From: an uncultured Sediminibacterium sp.
GTDB lineage: Bacteria; Bacteroidota; Bacteroidia; Chitinophagales; Chitinophagaceae
Reading direction: 5' to 3'
Assembly: GCF_946481145.1 (NCBI RefSeq)
Contig: NZ_CAMLMJ010000031.1
Coordinates: forward strand, 1 to 33,990
Length of the DNA: 33,990 nucleotides
The notes under the pieces are model-generated. The model was not told the origin of the DNA. It did not search any database and was given only the letters and a program-made list of their open reading frames with translations. Of this stretch, positions 9,444-17,116 are shown piece by piece (positions within the stretch are counted from its first letter, which is position 1; every line of letters starts with the position of its first letter). Position numbers and translations under genes: made by a program.

Positions 9444-10696
9444 TGCTTCTTCAGCACCAACTCCTGCATATTTCCAAAGTTTTCATAACTGGATGTGATT
9501 ACTTTTTCCCCTGGTACCAAGCCCTGTACTACTTCATAATAATCAGGGTTCTGACGATTCAGTTGTATGTCAACGCGATATGCTTTCTGGCCATCTGCGC
9601 TTAACTTAAATATCCAGTTGCCACCTGTTTGCTGATAGAATCCTCCGCGGGGAATCAATAGTGCTTCTGTTTCATCACTTAGTGCAAGACCAATCTGCAG
9701 TGTTTGTCCGCGTCTGATTCCTTGTGGTATCGCTCCTTCAAATTCCATATCTACCTGAAACCTTCCTGCATTAACCTGCGTATAAACTTTGGTGATCTTA
9801 AGCTGGTATTGTTTGTTTGCAAATGTGAAATCGCCTTTTAATCCGATGAATACCCTGGAGATATAATGTTCATCAATATCAACACGTACTTTAAAACCAT
9901 TTAGTACGTCTATCTGTCCAAGACGTTCGCCTTTGTTCTTATTCTGTCCGATTTCCGCATCAAGTGAAGTAAGCTGTCCGTCAATAGGGGCGCGCACCAC
10001 CAGATCGCCTACTTTTTTTCTGGTTAGTTGTAATGCATTTCTGGATCCTTCAAACAATTGTTTGGCTTGTTCAAGACTTTGTTTTGTTGAAACTGAATCT
10101 TGTCCTAATATTTTTTGTGCGAGTTTCTTTTTCTCAAGCTGATAATTGTAATTATTTTCCGACTGTTTGAATTCCTGCGCACCAATAGCTTTTTGTTCAT
10201 ACAGGTGTTTGTTTAATTCATAGACCCTTTTGGCTTCTTTGAGCAGATTATCAACATCAGTCATCTGGTTTAGTCTGGTAACGGTATTTTGTTCCGCAGC
10301 ATTTCTGGCAATTTGCATCTGGGTAAGCAGGTTAAATACTTGTGTTTCCTGCGTAACGAGGTTAAGTGCCAGATCGGTGTTGGATAGTCGCATAATCGGC
10401 TGTCCTTTTTTCATGATAGCGCCATCTTCTACATATTTTTCTTCTACACGTCCGCCTTCCAATGCATCGAGGTAAATGGTTGTAAGTGGTAATACCACAC
10501 CATTGACTGGTATAAATTCTTTGAATGGCGCTTTTTTAACCTCGCTGATGGTTAATCGCTCAAGGTCAACATTCAGTTTTGGTTTACCTGACGTATAATA
10601 ATAGCTGGCACCAATCAGCAGAACGATTCCAATGATCCCCACCAGGGTCATGATTCTTTTGGAATTCCATTTCTTTTTTTGAATAACTCTGTCCAC
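9440..10696 (-). CDS. HlyD/MacA-like periplasmic adaptor (membrane fusion protein)
   Basis: This is an adaptor subunit that would bridge inner-membrane permeases to an outer-membrane channel. I choose the GTG at 10696 (418 residues). It gives a short basic start, DRVIQKKKWNSKR, directly before one membrane helix at about residues 15-34, which is usual in Bacteroidota adaptors. An in-frame ATG at 10789 would add 31 residues and overlap the small ORF at 10713-10865. After the helix come a biotinyl-lipoyl-like half, an alpha-helical coiled-coil hairpin rich in Gln, Lys and Glu (about 105-215), the second lipoyl half with VVRAPIDGQL, and a beta-barrel region. It is the first large gene of the transporter operon. 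No TolC-like outer-membrane gene is visible in the window. Confidence 0.88.
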   Translation of the reverse strand: MDRVIQKKKWNSKRIMTLVGIIGIVLLIGASYYYTSGKPKLNVDLERLTISEVKKAPFKEFIPVNGVVLPLTTIYLDALEGGRVEEKYVEDGAIMKKGQPIMRLSNTDLALNLVTQETQVFNLLTQMQIARNAAEQNTVTRLNQMTDVDNLLKEAKRVYELNKHLYEQKAIGAQEFKQSENNYNYQLEKKKLAQKILGQDSVSTKQSLEQAKQLFEGSRNALQLTRKKVGDLVVRAPIDGQLTSLDAEIGQNKNKGERLGQIDVLNGFKVRVDIDEHYISRVFIGLKGDFTFANKQYQLKITKVYTQVNAGRFQVDMEFEGAIPQGIRRGQTLQIGLALSDETEALLIPRGGFYQQTGGNWIFKLSADGQKAYRVDIQLNRQNPDYYEVVQGLVPGEKVITSSYENFGNMQELVLKKQ

Positions 10697-10712
10697 TTGC
10701 TGAATTTTTCGT

Positions 10713-10865
10713 TTAAATAAGGGTAATAAAATGGGTAGTTGATATCTCAATTGCCTGTTGCGGACCATTATCACAAAAAACAATAACACAGGCTACCAGG
10801 CAACTGGTAAATGCGATTAGCAGGAAGCCCGGGATAAAGTCTTTATGGATAATCCACTTTTTCAT
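10713..10865 (-). CDS. Candidate 50-aa small membrane peptide or leader ORF
   Basis: An ATG at 10865 opens 50 codons that end in TAA at 10713, only 16 nt before the GTG chosen for the adaptor. The peptide starts MKKWIIHKDF and has a hydrophobic stretch GFLLIAFTSCLVACVIVF, so it would be a single-span membrane peptide. Its start lies about 15 nt downstream of the transcription start predicted from the sigma-54-like element, as a first operon gene would. No homologue is recognised. The longer in-frame ATG of the adaptor (10789) would overlap this ORF, so only one reading is likely to be right. It could also be a chance ORF. Confidence 0.35.
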   Translation of the reverse strand: MKKWIIHKDFIPGFLLIAFTSCLVACVIVFCDNGPQQAIEISTTHFITLI

Positions 10866-10889
10866 ACGATTTCTTTACGCTGAGGATAT

Positions 10890-10906
10890 TGAAAGGATAA
10901 TGCCAA
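10890..10906 (-). promoter_or_regulatory. Candidate sigma-54 (RpoN) promoter of the transporter operon
   Basis: Read on the minus strand, TTGGCATTATCCTTTCA carries a perfect -24 core (TGGCA) and a -12 element TTTCA in place of TTGCA, with the GG-to-C spacing expected for RpoN. It faces the adaptor operon and would start transcription near 10880. The divergent regulator is of the sigma-54-dependent class, which supports the call. The mismatch at the -13 G weakens it. Confidence 0.45.
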
Positions 10907-10958
10907 AGCTTTTTAGTTATGATAATCAATTAGTTATAATTTTAACCTCTTACAAAAC

Positions 10959-11041
10959 TGTTCGCTTTTGATACAAAAACTGTCCGGTTTTGATACAGTT
11001 CCGGAAACTGCCATTTTGCTAATATGTTCGTTTTCAGATTC
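10959..11041. promoter_or_regulatory. Tandem enhancer-like sites (candidate UAS for the NtrC-type regulator)
   Basis: Two copies of a partly palindromic 17-mer, TGTTCGCTTTTGATACA (10959-10975) and TGTCCGGTTTTGATACA (10981-10997), begin 22 bp apart. A weaker third copy, TGTTCGTTTTCAGATTC (11025-11041), begins 44 bp after the second, so all three are in the same 22-bp register. They lie about 80-160 bp upstream of the predicted sigma-54 start, which is where activators of this class bind. The regulator gene is divergently adjacent. Confidence 0.55.
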
Positions 11042-11096
11042 TTAGCTAACTGGTATATTTATGGGATGAAATGGAAGTACAAAACATTTCTATAAA

Positions 11097-12470
11097 ATGA
11101 ACGGCATGAGTTTGAAAAAAGCACGCATATTGGTTGTGGATGATGATACGGATGTTTTAACGGCTGTAAGATTATTGTTGCGTCCGGAGGTTAAAGAAGT
11201 GGTTACGGAGAAAAATCCAGAGCAATTACCCGACCTGATTATTACTGGAAACTTTGATCTGGTATTGTTAGATATGAATTTCAACGCCTCCATAAATACA
11301 GGTAATGAAGGAATTTATTGGCTGAAGCGGGTAAAAGAATTAAAACCTGATATAGCTGTTATTATGATTACGGCTTATGGCGACATCGATCTAGCCGTTC
11401 GGTCATTAAAGGAAGGTGCAAATGATTTTGTTGTAAAGCCCTGGCATAATGAAAAATTAATAGATACCATTGAAACCGTTTTAAAAGGATCGGGTTTGAG
11501 TCGCTCGAATGATCAAGGTAGTAAGGGGATTTCCATCGGCAATTCAGGTAGTGCTATGTTGGGTGAAAGTGAAGTGATGAAGGAAATATTTTATAAACTG
11601 GCCAAAATAGCCCCCACAGATGCCAATATCCTGATACTGGGTGAAAACGGAACGGGGAAAGATTTGATCGCTGCTGCTATTCACCAGCAATCGCTCAGGG
11701 CGAACAAACCCTTTATTAAAGTTGATGTTGGTTCATTGACGGAAAGTTTATTTGAAAGTGAATTATTCGGACACAAGAAAGGTGCATTTACAGATGCAAA
11801 AGACGATCGTGCCGGTCGTTTTGAAGCAGCCGATGGAGGTACTTTATTCCTTGATGAAATTGGTAATATCAGTCTTCAGCAACAGGCCAAATTATTAACC
11901 GTATTACAAAACAGACAGGTTACCCGATTGGGAGCCAATCAGGCAGTAACTGTTGATATTCGGCTTATTTGTGCAACAAACCTTCCATTACAGGAACTGG
12001 CCAATGAAAACAGGTTCAGGAAAGACTTGATATATCGGATTAATACAGTTGAGATTGTTGTACCACCATTGCGTAAAAGAAAAGATGATATACCATTATT
12101 GGCCAATCATTTTGCCAAAATATATGCAGGCAAATATTTTAAGCCCAATATTAAGTTTGCTGCATCAGCAATAGAAAAGCTGCAGCAATACTCGTTCCCT
12201 GGTAATGTAAGGGAGTTGCAATACACGATTGAAAGAGCCATCATTATGGCAGAAACAGATTTAATAGAAGCCAAAGATTTGCTCTTCTCTCCATTAGAAA
12301 ATGCGGAAACAGAACAGGAAGAGGACCATGACCTGAAATTGAGCACCCTGGAAAAAAATACCATCATGAAAGTCATTGACAAGCATAATGGGAATATCAG
12401 CAGGGCCGCAAAAGAATTGGGATTAACAAGAACGGCATTATACAGGAGGCTTAGCAAGTACGAACTTTAA
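11097..12470 (+). CDS. Sigma-54-dependent NtrC-family response regulator
   Basis: The protein has three parts: a receiver domain (about residues 8-128) with acidic pair Asp15/Asp16, phospho-acceptor Asp59, Thr92 and Lys114; an AAA+ sigma-54 activator domain with Walker A GENGTGK (182-188) and Walker B FLDEIG (251-256); and a Fis-type helix-turn-helix at the C terminus (about 430-457). The loop that contacts sigma-54, normally GAFTGA, reads GAFTDA (229-234). At 457 residues it is full length. An in-frame ATG at 11106 is an equally good start. The histidine kinase gene begins 4 nt after its stop, so the two form an operon, transcribed divergently from the transporter genes it probably activates. 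Confidence 0.95.
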   Translation: MNGMSLKKARILVVDDDTDVLTAVRLLLRPEVKEVVTEKNPEQLPDLIITGNFDLVLLDMNFNASINTGNEGIYWLKRVKELKPDIAVIMITAYGDIDLAVRSLKEGANDFVVKPWHNEKLIDTIETVLKGSGLSRSNDQGSKGISIGNSGSAMLGESEVMKEIFYKLAKIAPTDANILILGENGTGKDLIAAAIHQQSLRANKPFIKVDVGSLTESLFESELFGHKKGAFTDAKDDRAGRFEAADGGTLFLDEIGNISLQQQAKLLTVLQNRQVTRLGANQAVTVDIRLICATNLPLQELANENRFRKDLIYRINTVEIVVPPLRKRKDDIPLLANHFAKIYAGKYFKPNIKFAASAIEKLQQYSFPGNVRELQYTIERAIIMAETDLIEAKDLLFSPLENAETEQEEDHDLKLSTLEKNTIMKVIDKHNGNISRAAKELGLTRTALYRRLSKYEL

Positions 12471-12474
12471 ATAA

Positions 12475-13842
12475 ATGGGCATGAATAACAGTAACAATAA
12501 AAGAGGGGCATCGTTTCAGTGGGATATATTATTAAGGGTTATTTTATTGTTGTTGGTAATTACCGCAATGGCATTTCTTTTTGCCTACCACTTCTTTATC
12601 TATGCAATATTGTTATTGCCAGTGATCAGTTACCAGGTGTATGATTTTTATCGGTTTCATAAAGTAGCAGAAGCCGAAGTGCGCGATTTTGTTGAATCGA
12701 TTCACTATCGCGATTTCTCCCGGAATTTCAACGTAAAAAATGCGCCACATGAATTACAACCTTTGCGTAAAGGGTTCAATGATATTAATTCAACATTTAA
12801 ACTTATAACCAGAGAAAAAGAAACGCAGTTTCAATACCTGCAGAAAATATTAGAATTGGTTGATACTGGAATTCTATCTTATGAGTTGGAAACCGGAGAA
12901 GTAGTCTGGATGAATGAGTCTTTAAAGAAGATGTTGCTTACACCCTACCTTAAAACAATCCATTCATTGGAGAAAAGAGATGCAGTTTTGTATGAACAAC
13001 TTAAACAGGTAAAACCAGGTAATAGTGTGGTTGTAAATGTGCACCAGGAAAAAAATAATTTACGTGTGTTAGTCTCTGCAACTGCTTTTCAAACCGATGA
13101 TAAGGTTTTCAAATTAATTGCATTCCAAAATGTTAATGAAGCACTCGATGAAACAGAATCTAAAGCATGGCAAAGATTATTGAGTGTTATGACCCATGAA
13201 ATAATGAATTCAGTCGCGCCTATTTCATCATTGGCAGATACATTACACCACAGACTCGAATCTTCTGCGAAGCAACTTACCAGTGGCAATGGCTTGGTGG
13301 AAGACTTAACGATCGGGATTGATACTATTAAGAAAAGAAGTGAAGGACTATTGAAATTTGCAGAAGTTTACCGAAACCTGAATAAAGTTACGCAGCCAAA
13401 TCTGCAGCAGGTTTTTGTGCGCGATCTGTTCGAGAATATGTATCATTTGATGTCGCCCACCTTAGATCAGAAGAAGATTGAAATGGATATAGTATTGAAG
13501 GAAACAGATCTTTCTCTTGAGCTGGATCATAATCTCATTGAGCAGGTGTTGATTAATTTAATCATCAATGCAATGGATGCCGTAAAAGAATCACAGGATC
13601 CCCGTATTACTTTATCGGCGACTTCTTTGCCAAATAAAAAAGTAGTGATTAAGGTAGCGGATAATGGAATAGGCATGAGCGAAGAAGTGATGAACAATAT
13701 TTTCATACCGTTTTTCAGTACCAAAAAAAATGGCAGCGGCATTGGACTTAGCCTCTGCAAGCAAATAATGATGCTGCATAAGGGCAATATAACGGTGCAG
13801 TCGGTGGAAGGAACGGGAACTGTTTTTGCTTTGCAGTTTTAA
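12475..13842 (+). CDS. Sensor histidine kinase with minimal periplasmic loop
   Basis: Partner of the preceding regulator, with a 4-nt gap; an ATG at 12481 is an alternative start. Two membrane helices (about residues 18-38 and 40-56) are joined by only a few residues, so there is no periplasmic sensor domain. A HAMP-like/PAS-like cytoplasmic part follows (about 60-225). The catalytic core has phospho-acceptor His241 in MTHEIMNS, N-box Asn365 in NLIINAMDA, G1 box DNGIGM (Asp396) and G2 box GSGIGL (420-425). This layout is that of intramembrane-sensing kinases, which commonly rely on a partner membrane protein. The adjacent FtsX-type permeases are obvious candidates, by analogy with BceS and BceB; that link is inference. 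Confidence 0.93.
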   Translation: MGMNNSNNKRGASFQWDILLRVILLLLVITAMAFLFAYHFFIYAILLLPVISYQVYDFYRFHKVAEAEVRDFVESIHYRDFSRNFNVKNAPHELQPLRKGFNDINSTFKLITREKETQFQYLQKILELVDTGILSYELETGEVVWMNESLKKMLLTPYLKTIHSLEKRDAVLYEQLKQVKPGNSVVVNVHQEKNNLRVLVSATAFQTDDKVFKLIAFQNVNEALDETESKAWQRLLSVMTHEIMNSVAPISSLADTLHHRLESSAKQLTSGNGLVEDLTIGIDTIKKRSEGLLKFAEVYRNLNKVTQPNLQQVFVRDLFENMYHLMSPTLDQKKIEMDIVLKETDLSLELDHNLIEQVLINLIINAMDAVKESQDPRITLSATSLPNKKVVIKVADNGIGMSEEVMNNIFIPFFSTKKNGSGIGLSLCKQIMMLHKGNITVQSVEGTGTVFALQF

Positions 13843-13850
13843 AGTGAATT

Positions 13851-13969
13851 GTGAATTGTGAATGGTGAATGGGAGGGGGTATTTGCCAGTCAGTATTAAA
13901 ATTCAAAATTCAAAAATCAAAATTCAAAATTCCAAACTTTCCATTGACAATTCACCATTCACAATTCAC
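13851..13969. repeat. Intergenic inverted repeat between convergent kinase and dnaG genes
   Basis: Arms GTGAATTGTGAATGGTGAAT (13851-13870) and its exact complement (13950-13969) pair over 20 bp around a 79-nt loop. The loop holds tandem AATTCAAA-type units (about 13900-13930). The element fills the gap between two convergent genes, 8 nt after the kinase stop and 6 nt from the dnaG stop, so a bidirectional transcript-end role is plausible. Confidence 0.8.
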
Positions 13970-13975
13970 GCCTCA

Positions 13976-15910
13976 CTACTTAATTATCACCGTCCCCAAT
14001 TGATTCGTTATTGACTGTTCGGCTTCTTTGAGGTATTTGTGTACTTCGAGTAGTTGTTTGAAATCGTCGATGGAAGCGTGTTCGATATCGCGTTGGTTTT
14101 CTTCAATCATTTTTTTAATCCGGCGGAGCTTGTAATAGTTAACGCTCATCATTACATCCTGTTTGCTAGTATCTCTGTTTACAATGTTCATACCTTCCAG
14201 CACTTCATCCCAATTCTGACTTAATTCGAATGGAAATACAGATATGCTGACGATCAGGTTTCTTAACTCATCATCATTATGATACAACATGGATTTGGTA
14301 GTGGGTTCAAGTCCCTTGGCATACCATGATTTATACTCTTCAAATAGTTTTTCCAACGCCGGTATTTCAAAGTGAAAATGTTCCAGTTCTTCGAAAATAT
14401 AATCGGCCATATTGCGGGTCTCATCCCATGGTTTAAGACCATATTCAAGTAATACCCTGAGGATATTTCTTTCATGCGCTTCATCCTGTGCAAATAGGCG
14501 ACTGGTATCGTCTAATACATCTTCCGGTTGACCGCCGTCCTGTAACTGGTTATTTATTTCGTCAAAGGAAGGATTCCTTTTCTCCTCTTTGGCAATTTTA
14601 TCGCGCTTGTATTTATTGACAAGATTGGTTAAGCCTGCTTCATCAATCCTTAATAAACCTGCGGATTGCCTGATATAATCCTGTTGGCGGGTAAAGTCTT
14701 CCGCTTTGTTGATTTTACTGAGGGTTTCAGCTATCTGGTTTACAACGGCACTTTTTCTGCTGACATCATTACCTGCTTCTTTCAGCATCACTTCCAGTTG
14801 GAAGAGGATGAAATCTTTTTTTGATTTAGCTACAAACTCATTGAAAGCAGTAACACCAACTTTGTTTACATAGCTGTCGGGGTCTTCGTTATCGGGTATA
14901 AGAACAAGCCTAACATTAAGTCCTTCTTCCAGGGCCATATCCAATCCACGCAATGCTGCTTTCACACCTGCACTGTCGCCATCATAAATGATGGTAAGGT
15001 TGTTGGTATATTTTTTAATCAGACGAATCTGATCTGTTGTTAAAGAAGTACCCCCACTGGCTACTACATTTTCAATGCCAGCCTGATGTAAGCTTACTAC
15101 ATCTGTATAACCTTCTACCAGTAAACATTCATCGGCTTTATCGATGGCCATTCTTGCCTGGTAGGAGCCGTATAATATCCTGCTCTTTACATAGATTTCA
15201 TTTTCTGGAGTATTGATGTATTTGGGGCCGCGATCACTTTTGCCAATAACCCTGGCACCAAATCCGATTATTTTACCTGTATTGCCGTGTATAGGAAAAA
15301 TGATACGGTTACGGTAATTATCTACCAGTTCATCATTATTACGTAATGCAACCAAACCGGTTTTGGGTAATATTTCACGGTTAAACTGGTTAGCAAGTAA
15401 GGCTTTGGTAAGTGTGTCACGTGCTTCCGGGTTATAACCGATCTGAAATTTTTGAATAATTTCTTCCCTGAATCCACGCTCCTTTAAATAGGAGAGGGCA
15501 ATATTTTTTCCCTCTTCGGTTTCAAATAATTGTTGAGAGAAGAATTTCTGCGCAAAATGATTGATGGCATATAGGCTCTCTGAAGTGAGTTGCTGTTGTT
15601 TTTGTTCGGGACTTACTTCTGTTTCTTCAATTTCAATATTATATCGGGCAGCGAGCCAGCGAAGTGCTTCCGGGAAACTGTATTTCTCATGTTCCATCAG
15701 GAAAGTGATGGAATTACCGCTTTTGCCACAGCCAAAGCATTTGTAGATTTCTTTGGTAGGCGATACGGTAAAGGAGGGGGTCTTCTCGTTATGGAAAGGG
15801 CAGTTGCCAATATAATTTGTACCTCTTTTTTTCAGTTTCACGAATTCACCTACAATATCAATGATATCGATACGGTTGAGAATCTGTTGTTTAGTGTTTT
15901 CTGAAATCAT
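13976..15910 (-). CDS. dnaG: DNA primase DnaG
   Basis: This primase synthesises RNA primers for replication at the fork, working with the replicative helicase. The N-terminal CHC2 zinc finger is complete: Cys37, His40, Cys58 and Cys61. The RNA-polymerase core and TOPRIM domain follow, with Glu266 in LLVEGYTD and the Asp310/Asp312 pair in YDGDSAG. The C-terminal region (about residues 440-644) is the divergent helicase-interaction part. The 644 residues are typical. The ATG at 15910 places the zinc finger at the usual distance. The gene stands alone on this strand, not in the rpsU-dnaG-rpoD arrangement of proteobacteria. Inverted repeats of the same family lie just upstream of its start and just beyond its stop. 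Confidence 0.97.
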   Translation of the reverse strand: MISENTKQQILNRIDIIDIVGEFVKLKKRGTNYIGNCPFHNEKTPSFTVSPTKEIYKCFGCGKSGNSITFLMEHEKYSFPEALRWLAARYNIEIEETEVSPEQKQQQLTSESLYAINHFAQKFFSQQLFETEEGKNIALSYLKERGFREEIIQKFQIGYNPEARDTLTKALLANQFNREILPKTGLVALRNNDELVDNYRNRIIFPIHGNTGKIIGFGARVIGKSDRGPKYINTPENEIYVKSRILYGSYQARMAIDKADECLLVEGYTDVVSLHQAGIENVVASGGTSLTTDQIRLIKKYTNNLTIIYDGDSAGVKAALRGLDMALEEGLNVRLVLIPDNEDPDSYVNKVGVTAFNEFVAKSKKDFILFQLEVMLKEAGNDVSRKSAVVNQIAETLSKINKAEDFTRQQDYIRQSAGLLRIDEAGLTNLVNKYKRDKIAKEEKRNPSFDEINNQLQDGGQPEDVLDDTSRLFAQDEAHERNILRVLLEYGLKPWDETRNMADYIFEELEHFHFEIPALEKLFEEYKSWYAKGLEPTTKSMLYHNDDELRNLIVSISVFPFELSQNWDEVLEGMNIVNRDTSKQDVMMSVNYYKLRRIKKMIEENQRDIEHASIDDFKQLLEVHKYLKEAEQSITNQLGTVIIK

Positions 15911-15914
15911 GGTA

Positions 15915-15980
15915 GTGAAAGGTCAATGGTGAATTGTCAATGGTAAGATTGGTATTAACCATTCACCATTGATCATTCAC
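15915..15980. repeat. Inverted repeat directly upstream of dnaG
   Basis: Arms 15915-15934 and 15961-15980 pair at 18 of 20 positions around a 26-nt loop and share the GTCAATGGTGAAT core with the other elements. Unlike those, this one lies between divergent gene starts, 4 nt from the dnaG ATG, so it would fall in the 5' leader of dnaG or in its promoter. Confidence 0.75.
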
Positions 15981-16059
15981 GAAACGAATGCCGGAAGGCG
16001 AAAATACAATTTTGCCCCTTAGGAAATTGGGCAATTGTATCATTTCCTTATTTTTAACC

Positions 16060-16806
16060 ATGCTAAAGAAAGAACGTCAGGCTTATATTATCCAGCAGAT
16101 CAATATTCACAATAAGGTTTTGTCTTCAGACCTTAGTGTGCAACTGGATGTTTCGGAAGATACGGTACGTCGTGATCTTCAGGAACTGGCAGAAGAGGGG
16201 AAGCTTATTAAAGTGCATGGGGGAGCCCTTTCCAAGTCGTTTCACTTCACCCTTGAAACAAGCAGTATCTATTCTTTAACCGAGAAGAAAAGGATTGCCT
16301 ATAAAGCGATAGAACTGATAAAGGATGGGATGTTCGTGGTTTTATCGGGTGGTACAACCATTCGTGAACTGGTGAAAGCGCTGCCACCTGATTTAAATGC
16401 CACATTTATTACCGTAAGTGTACCTATTGCACTGGAATTATTGGAGCATCCGAATAGTGAAGTAATATTTCTGGGTAATAAACTTTCCAAAACGGCACAG
16501 ATATCTGTGGGTGCGGAAGTAATCCAGCGTTTATCGGGTATCCGGGCAGATTATTGTTTCCTGGGTACAAACAGTATGGACGTAAATTATGGCATAACGG
16601 ATCTGGAATGGGAGATTATTGAAGTGAAACGTGCGATGATGCATTGTGCCCAAAAGACCGTGTCGCTGGCTATTTCTGAGAAATTGAATACTACACAACG
16701 TTTACAGGTATGTAAACCAGAGGAAATTGATATCCTTATAACAGAGCTTGAACCTACGGATCCTAAGCTTGCACCCTATATTCAGAAGGGTATTACCGTT
16801 CTATAA
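16060..16806 (+). CDS. DeoR-family transcriptional regulator
   Basis: I start this 248-residue protein at the ATG at 16060 (MLKKERQAYII), which is the family's usual beginning. The frame stays open further upstream to 15988, but that stretch has no family resemblance. The N-terminal winged helix-turn-helix carries the DeoR signature VSEDTVRRDL (residues 31-40) followed by EEGKLIKVHGGA. The C-terminal half is the DeoRC sugar-phosphate sensor domain, with LSGGTT near residue 95. Such proteins usually repress sugar-use genes and are released by a phosphorylated sugar. The SusC/SusD locus begins 310 nt downstream on the same strand, making it the most obvious candidate target, but no operator is identified. 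Confidence 0.93.
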   Translation: MLKKERQAYIIQQINIHNKVLSSDLSVQLDVSEDTVRRDLQELAEEGKLIKVHGGALSKSFHFTLETSSIYSLTEKKRIAYKAIELIKDGMFVVLSGGTTIRELVKALPPDLNATFITVSVPIALELLEHPNSEVIFLGNKLSKTAQISVGAEVIQRLSGIRADYCFLGTNSMDVNYGITDLEWEIIEVKRAMMHCAQKTVSLAISEKLNTTQRLQVCKPEEIDILITELEPTDPKLAPYIQKGITVL

Positions 16807-16844
16807 AATTACGAAGATTTACAGATTTTGAACAAAAACCGACG

Positions 16845-16880
16845 AAAACCTGCTATTTATGGGTAAAAATGCAGGTTTTT
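16845..16880 (+). terminator. Candidate intrinsic terminator after the DeoR gene
   Basis: The arms AAAACCTGC (16845-16853) and GCAGGTTTT (16871-16879) are exactly complementary with a 17-nt loop, and the second arm ends in a short T run. It lies 38 nt after the regulator stop and would separate it from the SusC transcript. The long loop and short T tract make it only moderately convincing. Confidence 0.5.
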
Positions 16881-17116
16881 GCGGAAATTCACGTATTACC
16901 CGCAAAATGTGTAAAAAATTATCCTCAAATATATTCGTTAATATGCACCGTAAACTTTAACATTGCTTTATTATTCCGCTTTTCGATAAATCGACTTGAT
17001 TTTTGCAGCTTTTTGCAGCATTAAAAAACCAATTCGGTGCATTGTTTTGCGGGATTTGATTGTCTGTCATGGATTAAGGAAGAACTCCTTACACCTAAAA
17101 TCGAAAACATACCAAA
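16881..17116 (+). promoter_or_regulatory. Leader and promoter region of the SusC/SusD locus
   Basis: This is an A/T-rich stretch without a credible gene. It must contain the promoter of the SusC gene. TATATTCG near 16928 resembles the Bacteroidota -7 box TAnnTTTG, but no clear -33 TTTG sits at the right distance. A small inverted repeat, AAGGA-AGAAC-TCCTT (17076-17090), lies 26 nt before the SusC start and could shape translation. Nothing else stands out. Confidence 0.3.

Noticed and set aside
10959..11041. 22-bp periodic repeats considered as a plasmid or phage iteron set
   Set aside because: There is no replication initiator gene nearby; position and neighbour (NtrC-type regulator) fit enhancer sites better.
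12107..12457. 116-codon minus-strand frame within the response-regulator gene
   Set aside because: It is antisense to the AAA+ and helix-turn-helix coding region and has no domain signature.
15590..15904. 104-codon plus-strand frame over the dnaG zinc-finger region
   Set aside because: dnaG is unambiguous on the other strand; this frame is low-complexity and Phe-rich, with no family features.
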